Source: a virus
DNA: 42,395 bases
Strand: one strand, 5' to 3'
Virus record (IMG/VR): IMGVR_UViG_3300046484_000023
Span: 1 to 42,395 of that record
In this document: positions 1 through 6,973 of the stretch, piece after piece
Layout: each line of letters begins with the position of its first letter
Numbering within the stretch: the first letter of the stretch is position 1
Position numbers and translations under genes: made by a program
The notes under the pieces: model-generated
Seen by the model: the letters and a program-made list of their open reading frames with translations, nothing else
Databases searched by the model: none
Told to the model about the DNA's origin: nothing

Positions 1-127
1 CTCGAACATCACTCGGAGCACGATGGTGTTGAAGTCGCACCGCTTCGGGTTGAATCCTTCCGGCAAGCCTTCGGCACCGAACATGATCTCCCAGGGCTCG
101 CGTTTTAATTCGCGCGCCTTGATCCCG
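1..127. repeat. Terminal direct repeat, left copy
   Basis: These 127 bases are identical to the last 127 bases of the window. A tail gene runs in frame from this end into the other one, so the repeat marks the closure point of a circular assembly. An exact length of 127 equals a common maximum k-mer of short-read assemblers, so this is more likely an assembly overlap than a packaged terminal repeat. Confidence 0.95.
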
Positions 128-528
128 ATCTCGATGAGGTGGTTCCGGTCAAGAACGCATTGCAGCTTGTACTTCTCCGGGTCGGTGATGCCATAGCTTA
201 AGCTGAATATCACGCCGAACAGAAGGTTGCGGAGCGGAAGCAGCTCCTTGTCCTGGCAGATGCTCACAAGGTCGTTGGGAGCGATCTTGGGCTCCGTGAC
301 GCCAAGCGCGAGCACTTTGCGGATGCGGCCCTCGGCCTCAAGCATCCACTTCGGCTTGATCCCGCCCTCCCACTTCCAGGCAGCGTCCTCCGATCCCGGC
401 TCATCCTTCAGGTGATAGTACCTGAACGGCCAGCACTCCTCGCTTAAAAAATCAGCGGGCACTAGCCCGATCAGCCGGTAGCCGGTGCCCGCCAAGACGA
501 TCTCTGTGTCCTGGCGCTTGAACTCCAT
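1..528 (-). CDS. Tail protein between tube and tape measure (N-terminal 176 codons; tail assembly chaperone candidate)
   Basis: The reading frame starts at ATG 528-526, just downstream of the major tail gene, and is still open at base 1. Across the circular junction it continues from 42268 to a TGA at 42230-42232, giving a 188-residue soluble protein that begins MEFKRQDTEIVLAG. No domain was recognised. Its position between the tail tube protein and the tape measure is where tail assembly chaperones are encoded in siphophages, and the size fits; this is inference from position. The stop overlaps the tape measure start, so the two are probably translationally coupled. Confidence 0.6.
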   Translation of the reverse strand, partial: MEFKRQDTEIVLAGTGYRLIGLVPADFLSEECWPFRYYHLKDEPGSEDAAWKWEGGIKPKWMLEAEGRIRKVLALGVTEPKIAPNDLVSICQDKELLPLRNLLFGVIFSLSYGITDPEKYKLQCVLDRNHLIEIGIKARELKREPWEIMFGAEGLPEGFNPKRCDFNTIVLRVMFE

Positions 529-544
529 CCGATCACCCCATAGG

Positions 545-2152
545 CTATACGGTCGCCTGGCTGTTCGTCACGTCGAGCTCGATGTCCTGATAGGTCGGGT
601 CCGCGAATGCCTGGGCCTCGACGGTCTGCTTGATGTATCCCTGGCCGGACACGTTCGGCAGGGGCGTCTTGAGGATTTTGCAGGAGTTCAAGAAAATCTC
701 CGCCTTGTACTTGTCCGCGGTGGATCCGATGGCCACGCCGGTCTCGAGCAGCATGTACAGGCTGATGGTGTCGTTCACCAAGAACTTGGACAGGAAGCTC
801 GTGTCGGTGAAGGCCATGTCGAAGGTCACCTTGACCTCGCGCCGCTTGTTGATGACCGGGATGTGGGCGAAGTAAAAGCCGATGGTCTCCAGCAGTCCCA
901 TGCCGTTGTTCACGCTGATCTTGACCTTTTCCACGCCGGGAATCTCCACGCCGTTGGGCCCGCCGAGCTTCAGGATAGCCCGCGTGGTGATGAAGGGCTG
1001 GATGGCGCTCTCGGACGGCTTGACATTGGTGGCCGCACCGGCCGCCTCCACCGGAGTGCCCTTGCTCAAGTCGGCGCTGGCATCGTTTGTGCCCGCGGTC
1101 CACGCCACGGAAGACGTGGTCCCCTTGGAGCCGGAATAGATGACGAACTTGCTGGCGGTGTTGACGTAACAGGCCGCCAGGGCGCGCCGGTAGGTGTCCA
1201 GGAGGGAGGCCGTGCCTGCGATGGCGTCGTTGATGGCATCCTCAAGCGCGGCCGCGTTTGCGTAGGAGTCGGCCGCAATGGTGACATCAACGGCGGTCCC
1301 GCCGTCAACGGCGAGTTTGATCTGGTCATTGACCCCGGCGACGAGAACCACCGGGAAGGTGATGGCGTTTTGGCCCACGCTGGAGCCGGCCGTGCCCTTC
1401 TGGTCGAAGCCGTGCATGCCCACCATTGTCATGTTGAGCTGGACCGGGTTGCCCTTGTCGATCTCCAAGTCAAAGCTCGTGGGATAGCAGCCTACCAGGT
1501 TCATGCAGCTCAGGTCTTCGTAAAACGTGAATGCAAGCGGCACGTTCGGGACGGTGTCCCGGCCGAGCAGCTTGTGGGTATATCCGCTCATCGTCGTGAC
1601 AGTAACCGCAGAACCTCCATTAGCGTCTGCCACAGCATTAAACAGAGCAGACCCTGTGAGGATGATGCCAAGAGCGTGGTCTCCGTCGTCGACATAAGTA
1701 GCCGTGACTACGGAGCCAGAAGCTGCATTGACGTCCGCGAGAAGCGTCTCTGTGTCCGCATCTTTATATGCAGTGAGGTTCACGCTGATGGTCGGCTCGT
1801 CATTCACTTTTAGGTGCATGGTGGACGAAGAACCGTCTATGGTGATGACGACCTTTGCCTTCATGATGCAAGACGCCGCCACGCCGCCGAACACAGACTT
1901 GAGCAGCGCCATGGTCTGCTCCGGGTAGAGCGGGGTCTGCACGTTCCCGGCAACCGAGTGCATGCCCTCGAAGAGGTAGCCGACGGGCTCCTGCATGCCA
2001 GGGGTCAACACCGGGATCGGGTTCCATTTCACATTTTGCTTCAAGCCAAAGGTCTTTTGCACGATGAAATTCTGCGGGTCTTTGTGGACCAGTGGGCTGT
2101 CAGCAACAGCAAAACCCGCCCATGCTTGAGTGCCGCGTCCTACGTTTATCAT
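545..2152 (-). CDS. Major tail (tube) protein
   Basis: A 535-residue protein starting MINVGRGTQAWAGFAV, preceded by a good ribosome-binding site (GGGAGGT). It lies just after the head-tail joining genes and two genes before the tape measure, the standard place for the tail tube subunit. Only sequence context and overall beta-rich, Gly/Thr/Val-rich composition support the call; no catalytic motif is present. At 535 residues it is longer than most tube proteins (commonly 150-350), so it may carry inserted surface domains; the central part (about residues 110-360) is rich in DxxT/AVDG-like segments typical of beta-sandwich decorations. It could instead be a tail sheath, but no other contractile-tail gene is present. 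Confidence 0.65.
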   Translation of the reverse strand: MINVGRGTQAWAGFAVADSPLVHKDPQNFIVQKTFGLKQNVKWNPIPVLTPGMQEPVGYLFEGMHSVAGNVQTPLYPEQTMALLKSVFGGVAASCIMKAKVVITIDGSSSTMHLKVNDEPTISVNLTAYKDADTETLLADVNAASGSVVTATYVDDGDHALGIILTGSALFNAVADANGGSAVTVTTMSGYTHKLLGRDTVPNVPLAFTFYEDLSCMNLVGCYPTSFDLEIDKGNPVQLNMTMVGMHGFDQKGTAGSSVGQNAITFPVVLVAGVNDQIKLAVDGGTAVDVTIAADSYANAAALEDAINDAIAGTASLLDTYRRALAACYVNTASKFVIYSGSKGTTSSVAWTAGTNDASADLSKGTPVEAAGAATNVKPSESAIQPFITTRAILKLGGPNGVEIPGVEKVKISVNNGMGLLETIGFYFAHIPVINKRREVKVTFDMAFTDTSFLSKFLVNDTISLYMLLETGVAIGSTADKYKAEIFLNSCKILKTPLPNVSGQGYIKQTVEAQAFADPTYQDIELDVTNSQATV

Positions 2153-2170
2153 GTTAGATACCTCCCGGCT

Positions 2171-2704
2171 CTACGCCAGATTTTGGGCGGTTTTAAAACC
2201 GCGTCTTGAGTGTTCTTTTTTTACATTTTCAACTATCGTTAACCACTGACAATTCTCCGGAGCGTAATCTTCATTACTATCGATGCGATCAATCGTGAGA
2301 TTATCATCGTAGCCATGAGACAAAGCCCAATCTTTAAAAGCTATGAATTTTTTCCATGCATCACACACTTTTATGTTTTTGGCTCCATACCATTGATAAG
2401 CTTTCACTTTTGCATTTAAACAACGGTTCAACATTCCGCGCCATATACGATAGAGCCTGTGTCGTTCCCCTACTTTTGAAGAATATCCGTGAATGATCCC
2501 AACCGTTTTTAAGATTTCCGATTTTCTGCATCCACAAGATTTAGTGTGCCCACTTTTTAAATGCGATGATCCACAAGCGACTTTTTTCCCACAATCACAT
2601 ACGCATTGCCAAATGGCGTTTCCGCCTTTATCTGCGTGTAAAAATTCAATGGCGGTCAATCTTCCATATCTTTGATTTTTTAAATCAGCGCGTATTCTGC
2701 TCAT
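2171..2704 (-). CDS. HNH-type homing endonuclease with zinc ribbon (copy 1)
   Basis: A 177-residue protein with a DLKNQRYGRLTAIEF-type N-terminal motif, then paired cysteines (CVCDCGKK and SGHTKSCGC) that look like a zinc ribbon. A middle YRIWRGMLNRC helix and a C-terminal LTIDRIDSNEDYAPENCQW block follow, as in phage HNH/AP2-like homing endonucleases. It is inserted between the tail terminator and the major tail gene and shares an ATGA overlap with the former. Base composition is clearly more AT-rich than the flanking structural genes, which fits later arrival. It shares architecture with the genes at 22438, 25918 and 27660. Confidence 0.85.
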   Translation of the reverse strand: MSRIRADLKNQRYGRLTAIEFLHADKGGNAIWQCVCDCGKKVACGSSHLKSGHTKSCGCRKSEILKTVGIIHGYSSKVGERHRLYRIWRGMLNRCLNAKVKAYQWYGAKNIKVCDAWKKFIAFKDWALSHGYDDNLTIDRIDSNEDYAPENCQWLTIVENVKKEHSRRGFKTAQNLA

Positions 2705-3231
2705 ACAGTCAAACTTCCTTTCGAGTAGATCGGCGTATAAACTCGCACGCCCAGGCCGAATCCGATTGACCCCTCCGGCGCCTGCATCGGGATGAATCCC
2801 TTGATCTCAATCTTCGGCGGCTCAAGCCAGTTGTTCGTTCCGGTCAAGTCCACGCCGGTCACGCCCACCGCCGAGTTTATCGCGTCCATGACCCGCTCGA
2901 ACAGCGGGAACAGGCCGCGCGTGAAGTCGTCGTTGTAATACCCATAGCGGGCGTCGTCGAACAGAAGGATGGTCAGGTCCTCGTAGCCCTTGGCCTGCCT
3001 CCCGACGAACTGGACCTCGGCCGCGTCGCCAACCCGCTCCGGCCAGATGGTGACGAACGGGAGATGCTCCTCCGTGATCTGGTCAGTGGCCGTGAGCGGC
3101 GTCACCGTCACGCCGTCCATGATCCCGCCCTGCACGAGCAGCGACTCTGTCCCGCCGGAATACTGCCCGCCGGTGAGCCGGTCGATGATCTCCTTGAAAG
3201 CCAGTGTGAAGACATGCTGCCCGGTCATCAC
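2701..3231 (-). CDS. Tail terminator / tail completion protein
   Basis: A 176-residue protein starting MMTGQHVFTLAFKEII. It lies after the neck gene, with an ATGA overlap (3228-3231), and before the tail tube gene once the HNH insertion is ignored. Length and position match tail terminator proteins of lambda gpU or HK97 gp10-neighbour type, which cap the tail tube and join it to the head. Sequence alone shows no diagnostic motif; the assignment rests on gene order, on length, and on an N-terminal helix (HVFTLAFKEIIDRL) followed by beta-strand-rich sequence. Confidence 0.6.
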   Translation of the reverse strand: MMTGQHVFTLAFKEIIDRLTGGQYSGGTESLLVQGGIMDGVTVTPLTATDQITEEHLPFVTIWPERVGDAAEVQFVGRQAKGYEDLTILLFDDARYGYYNDDFTRGLFPLFERVMDAINSAVGVTGVDLTGTNNWLEPPKIEIKGFIPMQAPEGSIGFGLGVRVYTPIYSKGSLTV

Positions 3232-3686
3232 GACACCGCCCTTGCTATCGCATCGTCAACCTCGCGCCGGATCATCCGGTCTTCTGCCGGGATCACCTGG
3301 TCGCGGAGGTTGTGCTGCGCCTCGATCCCTTTCACGCTCCGCTTGCGGATGAGCTGGCCCTGTAGGTTCTCAAAGTACAGGAACTCCCCGTTGGTGGGAA
3401 GGATCGGCGTCCGCGTTCCCCACTCCAGTAAGCCCACGACTTTCGAGATGGCCGACACCTTGCCCTTGAGCTCCGTGTCCCGGACGATCTCAAACTTCTC
3501 CGTCTCGCCCGTCTTGTGGAGGTGGTAGCGCTCCCGCATGGCGGTGACGGCCAACTTGTAGCCCTCGCCGAGTATGCGGTCGAACAGGCGCACAAGCCCG
3601 GACCGGCCCACGTTCGCCTCGATCTTGGCGACGCGGTCCTTGATGACCTCGTCGAGGTCTGTGTGGTACTCCAGAATCTCGTTCAC
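3228..3686 (-). CDS. Neck / head-tail joining protein (HK97 gp10-like position)
   Basis: A 152-residue protein starting at GTG 3686, which overlaps the TGA of the upstream connector gene (GTGA). It begins MNEILEYHTDLDEVIKDRVA (GTG-encoded Met). A helical N-terminus is followed by LEWGTRTPILPTNGEFLYF and a C-terminal helix (AEDRMIRREVDDAIARA). The WGT...P pattern near the middle and the small size resemble HK97-gp10-like neck proteins. A longer open frame extends upstream, but it only shadows the connector gene. The overlaps at both ends indicate tight coupling with the connector and tail terminator. Confidence 0.55.
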   Translation of the reverse strand: MNEILEYHTDLDEVIKDRVAKIEANVGRSGLVRLFDRILGEGYKLAVTAMRERYHLHKTGETEKFEIVRDTELKGKVSAISKVVGLLEWGTRTPILPTNGEFLYFENLQGQLIRKRSVKGIEAQHNLRDQVIPAEDRMIRREVDDAIARAVS

Positions 3687-4360
3687 GCCTTCACCGCCCA
3701 GATGGCCAGGTCTTTCTTGGTCTTGTCGTCCACGATGTTGATGAGCCGGTTCTCGGGCTGCATCTGCCCCTGGACGTAGAACTTCTTCATCCAGAGCCCG
3801 GAAAATGTCGCCGCGATCTGGATGGCAAGCTGGTGGATGTCTCCGTCCATGCCGTGCTGCTCGTCCGGCGCCACGGACTCGTCGTAGGTCACCACGGGGC
3901 TGGCTGTGAGGTCCTCGGTCCCGTTGTCCACGCCGACCTGAGCCGTGACGGTGTACGCCTCGGCCTTCATGCTCCAGCCGTAGCCAAGGCAGTACACGCG
4001 GCCGTTGATGTAGTCGACCTCGTAGTCCACGCCCTCCACAAGCACCGACGGCGTCGTGTTGCCGACGTGCGAGGTGAGCGCGAACGTGAGGATGGGCTTG
4101 AACGGAGCCTTGATGAATCCGCGCCGGACCGAGTTCACCGCAGGCCAGACGGTCCAGTTGCCAGGAGCGCCCTGGGTGTTGAGCACGACCTCGTTGGTGT
4201 ACTGCTTGCGGAAGAATATCCACCTGGTCTTCGAGTCGATGTACCGGCTCGCCCGGTTGATGGCCGAGAGGATCGTGTCTACGTCGTCCGCCTTGGTCTG
4301 CCCCATGAAGCGCTGGACTTCATCAAGGGAACAGTATGGTCTAAAAAGTGTGGCTGACAT
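3683..4360 (-). CDS. Head-tail connector (adaptor) protein
   Basis: A 225-residue protein beginning MSATLFRPYCSLDEVQRFMG. The N-terminal segment (SLDEVQRFMGQTKADDVDTILSAI) has the helical layout of head completion/adaptor proteins that dock under the portal (HK97 gp6-like), followed by a long beta-rich insertion. Its start overlaps the stop of the upstream HNH gene (TAATG). In the ancestral order, without HNH and glycosyltransferase genes, it would directly follow the capsid gene. The call is from position and the N-terminal pattern; 225 residues is longer than classic adaptors of about 100. Confidence 0.55.
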   Translation of the reverse strand: MSATLFRPYCSLDEVQRFMGQTKADDVDTILSAINRASRYIDSKTRWIFFRKQYTNEVVLNTQGAPGNWTVWPAVNSVRRGFIKAPFKPILTFALTSHVGNTTPSVLVEGVDYEVDYINGRVYCLGYGWSMKAEAYTVTAQVGVDNGTEDLTASPVVTYDESVAPDEQHGMDGDIHQLAIQIAATFSGLWMKKFYVQGQMQPENRLINIVDDKTKKDLAIWAVKA

Positions 4361-4833
4361 TATTGGGCCACCCCGGACCAGGTTTCATTCCGAACAATCA
4401 TGCCAATGTTTCCATAGCAAACCCCGTATTCTTTCGCCAAGTTCCTCAAAGACGACTTCCCGCTTTCCCACTTAACCCTTATCGCCTTTACTTGAACGAT
4501 GCTTAACTTCGCTCGCGGGTGTTCTTCTTTAGAACGTTGAGCAAAGTGTTTTGCCGCATGGTCTGATCTTTCTAAAATCTCAAGGTTCGATGAAGCGTTA
4601 TTGAGTTTATCACCATCTTTATGGTGGACGTTTCTGTCATCACCGTGGATCATCCCCAAGACCTGCCGAGCCAAATAAATTCTTTGCGAGCATCCTCTTA
4701 TCCATTCGCTCCTGAACACTCTTCCGTCTTTCAATAAATTCCACTTGTGCTTTGATATTTTAGGAAGGTCTTGGTCGTCAATCTTTGACCACGCGACTAC
4801 TTTATTGTTTTTGAATACTGGAACGTTTCCCAT
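4360..4833 (-). CDS. HNH endonuclease with C-terminal helix-turn-helix
   Basis: A 157-residue protein. The central VHHKDGDKLNNASSNLEIL segment is a clear HNH signature (HH...D..N...NLE). The C-terminal part (KLSIVQVKAIRVKWESG then LRNLAKEYGVCYGNIGMIV) reads as a DNA-binding helix-turn-helix of the kind fused to many phage homing nucleases. It belongs to a different HNH subfamily from the four zinc-ribbon copies. It is wedged between the GT2 gene (stop one base away) and the connector gene (TAATG overlap). Its AT-rich composition against GC-rich neighbours supports a mobile origin. Confidence 0.85.
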   Translation of the reverse strand: MGNVPVFKNNKVVAWSKIDDQDLPKISKHKWNLLKDGRVFRSEWIRGCSQRIYLARQVLGMIHGDDRNVHHKDGDKLNNASSNLEILERSDHAAKHFAQRSKEEHPRAKLSIVQVKAIRVKWESGKSSLRNLAKEYGVCYGNIGMIVRNETWSGVAQ

Positions 4834-4834
4834 G

Positions 4835-5629
4835 TCAGGCCTTCCCTTCCTTCACCCGCTGCTGTGTGAGCGAATCTTCATGCTGGCGGTATCCCTGGAG
4901 CGTCTCGTAGACGTGCGACTCCGAGTAGCCCGCGTCGATCAAATCGTCGTGCCACTTCATGTCCTCGCCCCAGCGCATGTCTTCCTTGACCTGCGGGGTC
5001 GATGCGTCGCGCATGAAGAGCGCGCAGTTGAACTGGTGGTAGTTGCCTTCCTTGGACCTCTCCCCGGCCGCGTCGATGTATTCCCAGCCGCAGTACACGA
5101 TGAACTTCTTGTCCTGGAATCGCTTCCGCAGCTCGATCATGGCGATCATCTGCCGTTCGATTCTCTTGGGCGCGGCCACGTCGTCGGCGTCTTGCCAGGC
5201 CGCGAGTCCATTCGGGCAGCGCGCGAGCAGCTTTGAGCGGCTGAACCCGACGCCTTTGTTGGTCTTGTTAATGAACACTTTGAGGCGCTCGTCCTTCTCC
5301 GCGAGGACTCTAAGAATCTTGAGAGTGGCATCCGTTGAGCCATCATTGCAGACGAGCACCTCCAGGTTCTTGTAGGTCTGGGCGAGGATGGACTCCACCG
5401 ACTGCTCGATGAACTTCTCCCCGTTGAAGACCGGGATAAGAACAGTAACCTTCTCCGACTGGTCGACCAGGCGCTCCATCACAGGCACGTAGTCCGCCTG
5501 GATGAAGTGGAAGCGCGTGGATCCAAGGAAGTCCCGGAGAATCCTCCGGCCCTCCTCCTCGGACACCTCGAACTCCGCGCCCACCGGGTGGGCGTTGTAT
5601 TGATGCGGCCCCTTGTTTATAAGCTTCAT
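4835..5629 (-). CDS. Glycosyltransferase family 2 (GT-A) with N-terminal extension
   Basis: A 264-residue protein. After about 60 residues of unrecognised sequence it carries a canonical GT2 core: VTVLIPVFNGEKFIEQSVES, then LEVLVCNDGSTDATLKIL and AAWQDADDVAAPKRIE (the DxD-type metal/nucleotide-sugar site within DADD). It would transfer a sugar from a nucleotide donor in the cytoplasm. The acceptor cannot be read from sequence; its place inside the head operon suggests a virion protein or the phage DNA. The N-terminal region may be a substrate-docking domain. It directly follows the GT8-like gene. Confidence 0.85.
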   Translation of the reverse strand: MKLINKGPHQYNAHPVGAEFEVSEEEGRRILRDFLGSTRFHFIQADYVPVMERLVDQSEKVTVLIPVFNGEKFIEQSVESILAQTYKNLEVLVCNDGSTDATLKILRVLAEKDERLKVFINKTNKGVGFSRSKLLARCPNGLAAWQDADDVAAPKRIERQMIAMIELRKRFQDKKFIVYCGWEYIDAAGERSKEGNYHQFNCALFMRDASTPQVKEDMRWGEDMKWHDDLIDAGYSESHVYETLQGYRQHEDSLTQQRVKEGKA

Positions 5630-5630
5630 G

Positions 5631-6371
5631 CTATCCCCTCCCCCTCAGTCTCGCCTTCAGGTCTGCTATGCGCGCCTCCGCCAGCGCGCGCGTGCCCTTG
5701 TCTCCTATGATCGACTGCTTGAACGCCCCGGCAAAGTGGAAGAAGCTGCACTCACGCAGCGGGACACTGTCATTGAGCTTGACGCTCTCGTTTCCCATCA
5801 TCAGGTTGAACTTCGCTGTGATGTCGAACCACGGCACCTTGAACCGCTCCACGTTGAAGTTCATCGTGGACTGGTCGCCGTAATAGTCCCAATCGTGCTC
5901 GTAGGCGGCCGGGTGCCCAGGGTAGAGGAACGCCTTCTCGTGCCCTCGCGACGCCAGCATCACCCCGGCGTTGAAGTACGGCGCTCTCAGAAAGGGCTCG
6001 GCGTCCTTGCCGTGCACTCCGATCTCCCGGAGGAACGCCTGGTAGATCATGTTGAGGAACGCTGTCATGTTCGGGATCTCGTTGAAGGCCCCGAACCGAT
6101 CCGCAGGGACGGCCGCGAAGATGTCCTCGGCTCCGTCCTTGATGAACACATCTGTGTCGACGTACAGCACCCGCTCGTAGTCACGGAGCAGGCGCACGAT
6201 CTGGTACTTCTCCCAGCAGCATGCCCCGGACCGCTCGGCCGGGACCTCGACCACCCTGAAGTCGGCTCCCACGCGCTTCGCGTAGGCCTCCATCTGAGGG
6301 TGGGTAAGCGTCCCCAGGAACCTGTGGAATTCCCCTGAGACGATGGTGAAGATCAGCCTGCTTCCGCTCAC
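5631..6371 (-). CDS. GT-A glycosyltransferase, family 8-like
   Basis: A 246-residue protein whose GTG start (6371) overlaps the TGA of the methyltransferase gene. It begins with a Rossmann-like strand (LIFTIVSGEFHRF), has the DxD metal site in DYERVLYVDTDVFIKD, and later has PYFNAGVMLASRG, the pattern of retaining family-8 and related enzymes. A histidine-containing C-terminus (SFFHFAGAFK) resembles the HxxGxxK nucleotide-sugar site of GT8 enzymes. Probably acts with the downstream GT2 enzyme and the upstream methyltransferase on one acceptor. The longer open frame upstream of this start shadows the methyltransferase gene. Confidence 0.8.
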   Translation of the reverse strand: MSGSRLIFTIVSGEFHRFLGTLTHPQMEAYAKRVGADFRVVEVPAERSGACCWEKYQIVRLLRDYERVLYVDTDVFIKDGAEDIFAAVPADRFGAFNEIPNMTAFLNMIYQAFLREIGVHGKDAEPFLRAPYFNAGVMLASRGHEKAFLYPGHPAAYEHDWDYYGDQSTMNFNVERFKVPWFDITAKFNLMMGNESVKLNDSVPLRECSFFHFAGAFKQSIIGDKGTRALAEARIADLKARLRGRG

Positions 6372-6904
6372 ACCCGCACCCACCAGTTGTACTCCACGAC
6401 GTTCTGGCGGCCGCCGAACACCTGCTGGACCGCCCGGATGACGCCGAGATAGTCCTGGTGGTAGTCGTGCCCGGCGATGATCCCGCCCGGCTTGACTTTC
6501 GGGAGCCAGGCCTTGATGTCGCCGAGGGCCCACTCCTCTTCGTGGCAGGCGTCGATGTACACGAGGTCGAAATAGCCATCAGGGAAGCCCTCCGCCGACT
6601 TGGCGGAATCCCCCTTGACTTTGTGCACGTTCGGAAGCCCCTTTGTGGACGAGTCGAAGCGCTGCTCGATGTCCGCCGGGAACTCCGGCGAGGATATTCC
6701 GAGAGTGGCTTTGTCGTCCCACAGGTCGACGGCAAAGACCCTCTCGAACCGGCCCGCGAAGAGCGCCATTGTCTCCCCGGCGAATGACCCGATCTCTGCC
6801 ATCGCCTTGGAGTTCGTGGAGCCTTTAACGAAGGTGGCCGCCTCAAGCATGTCCTGCAATCGCTGGAGGCTCACCGGGTCGCGCATGAAGTGTTTCTCGT
6901 TCAT
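6368..6904 (-). CDS. Class I SAM-dependent methyltransferase
   Basis: A 178-residue Rossmann-fold methyltransferase. Motif I is AMAEIGSFAGETMALFA (ExGxxxG), an acidic strand end follows at FAVDLWDD, then the FDLVYIDACHEEEW motif and a GGIIAGHDYH strand, typical of the Methyltransf_24 / sugar O-methyltransferase group. ATG 6904 is preferred because AAAGGTGA lies five to six bases upstream; GTG 6913 and ATG 6910 are alternatives. It is the first gene after the capsid gene and is coupled to two glycosyltransferases, so methylation of a sugar or a glycosylated structural protein is plausible. The substrate is not known. Confidence 0.8.
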   Translation of the reverse strand: MNEKHFMRDPVSLQRLQDMLEAATFVKGSTNSKAMAEIGSFAGETMALFAGRFERVFAVDLWDDKATLGISSPEFPADIEQRFDSSTKGLPNVHKVKGDSAKSAEGFPDGYFDLVYIDACHEEEWALGDIKAWLPKVKPGGIIAGHDYHQDYLGVIRAVQQVFGGRQNVVEYNWWVRV

Positions 6905-6973
6905 AGCCATCACCTTTCAGGATGAGAGAGCCAGGCGTCCCCGGCCCTCTCCCCTGGTTTACTTGCCTTTCGC

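Noticed and set aside
441-455. T_TTT_TTA slippery heptamer in frame in the tail chaperone candidate
   Set aside because: It lies at about codon 27 and the -1 frame stops soon after, unlike the C-terminal programmed frameshifts of tail chaperone genes.
485-1813. Plus-strand frame of 442 codons opposite the major tail gene
   Set aside because: Antisense shadow; His/Asp/Val-rich composition typical of such frames.
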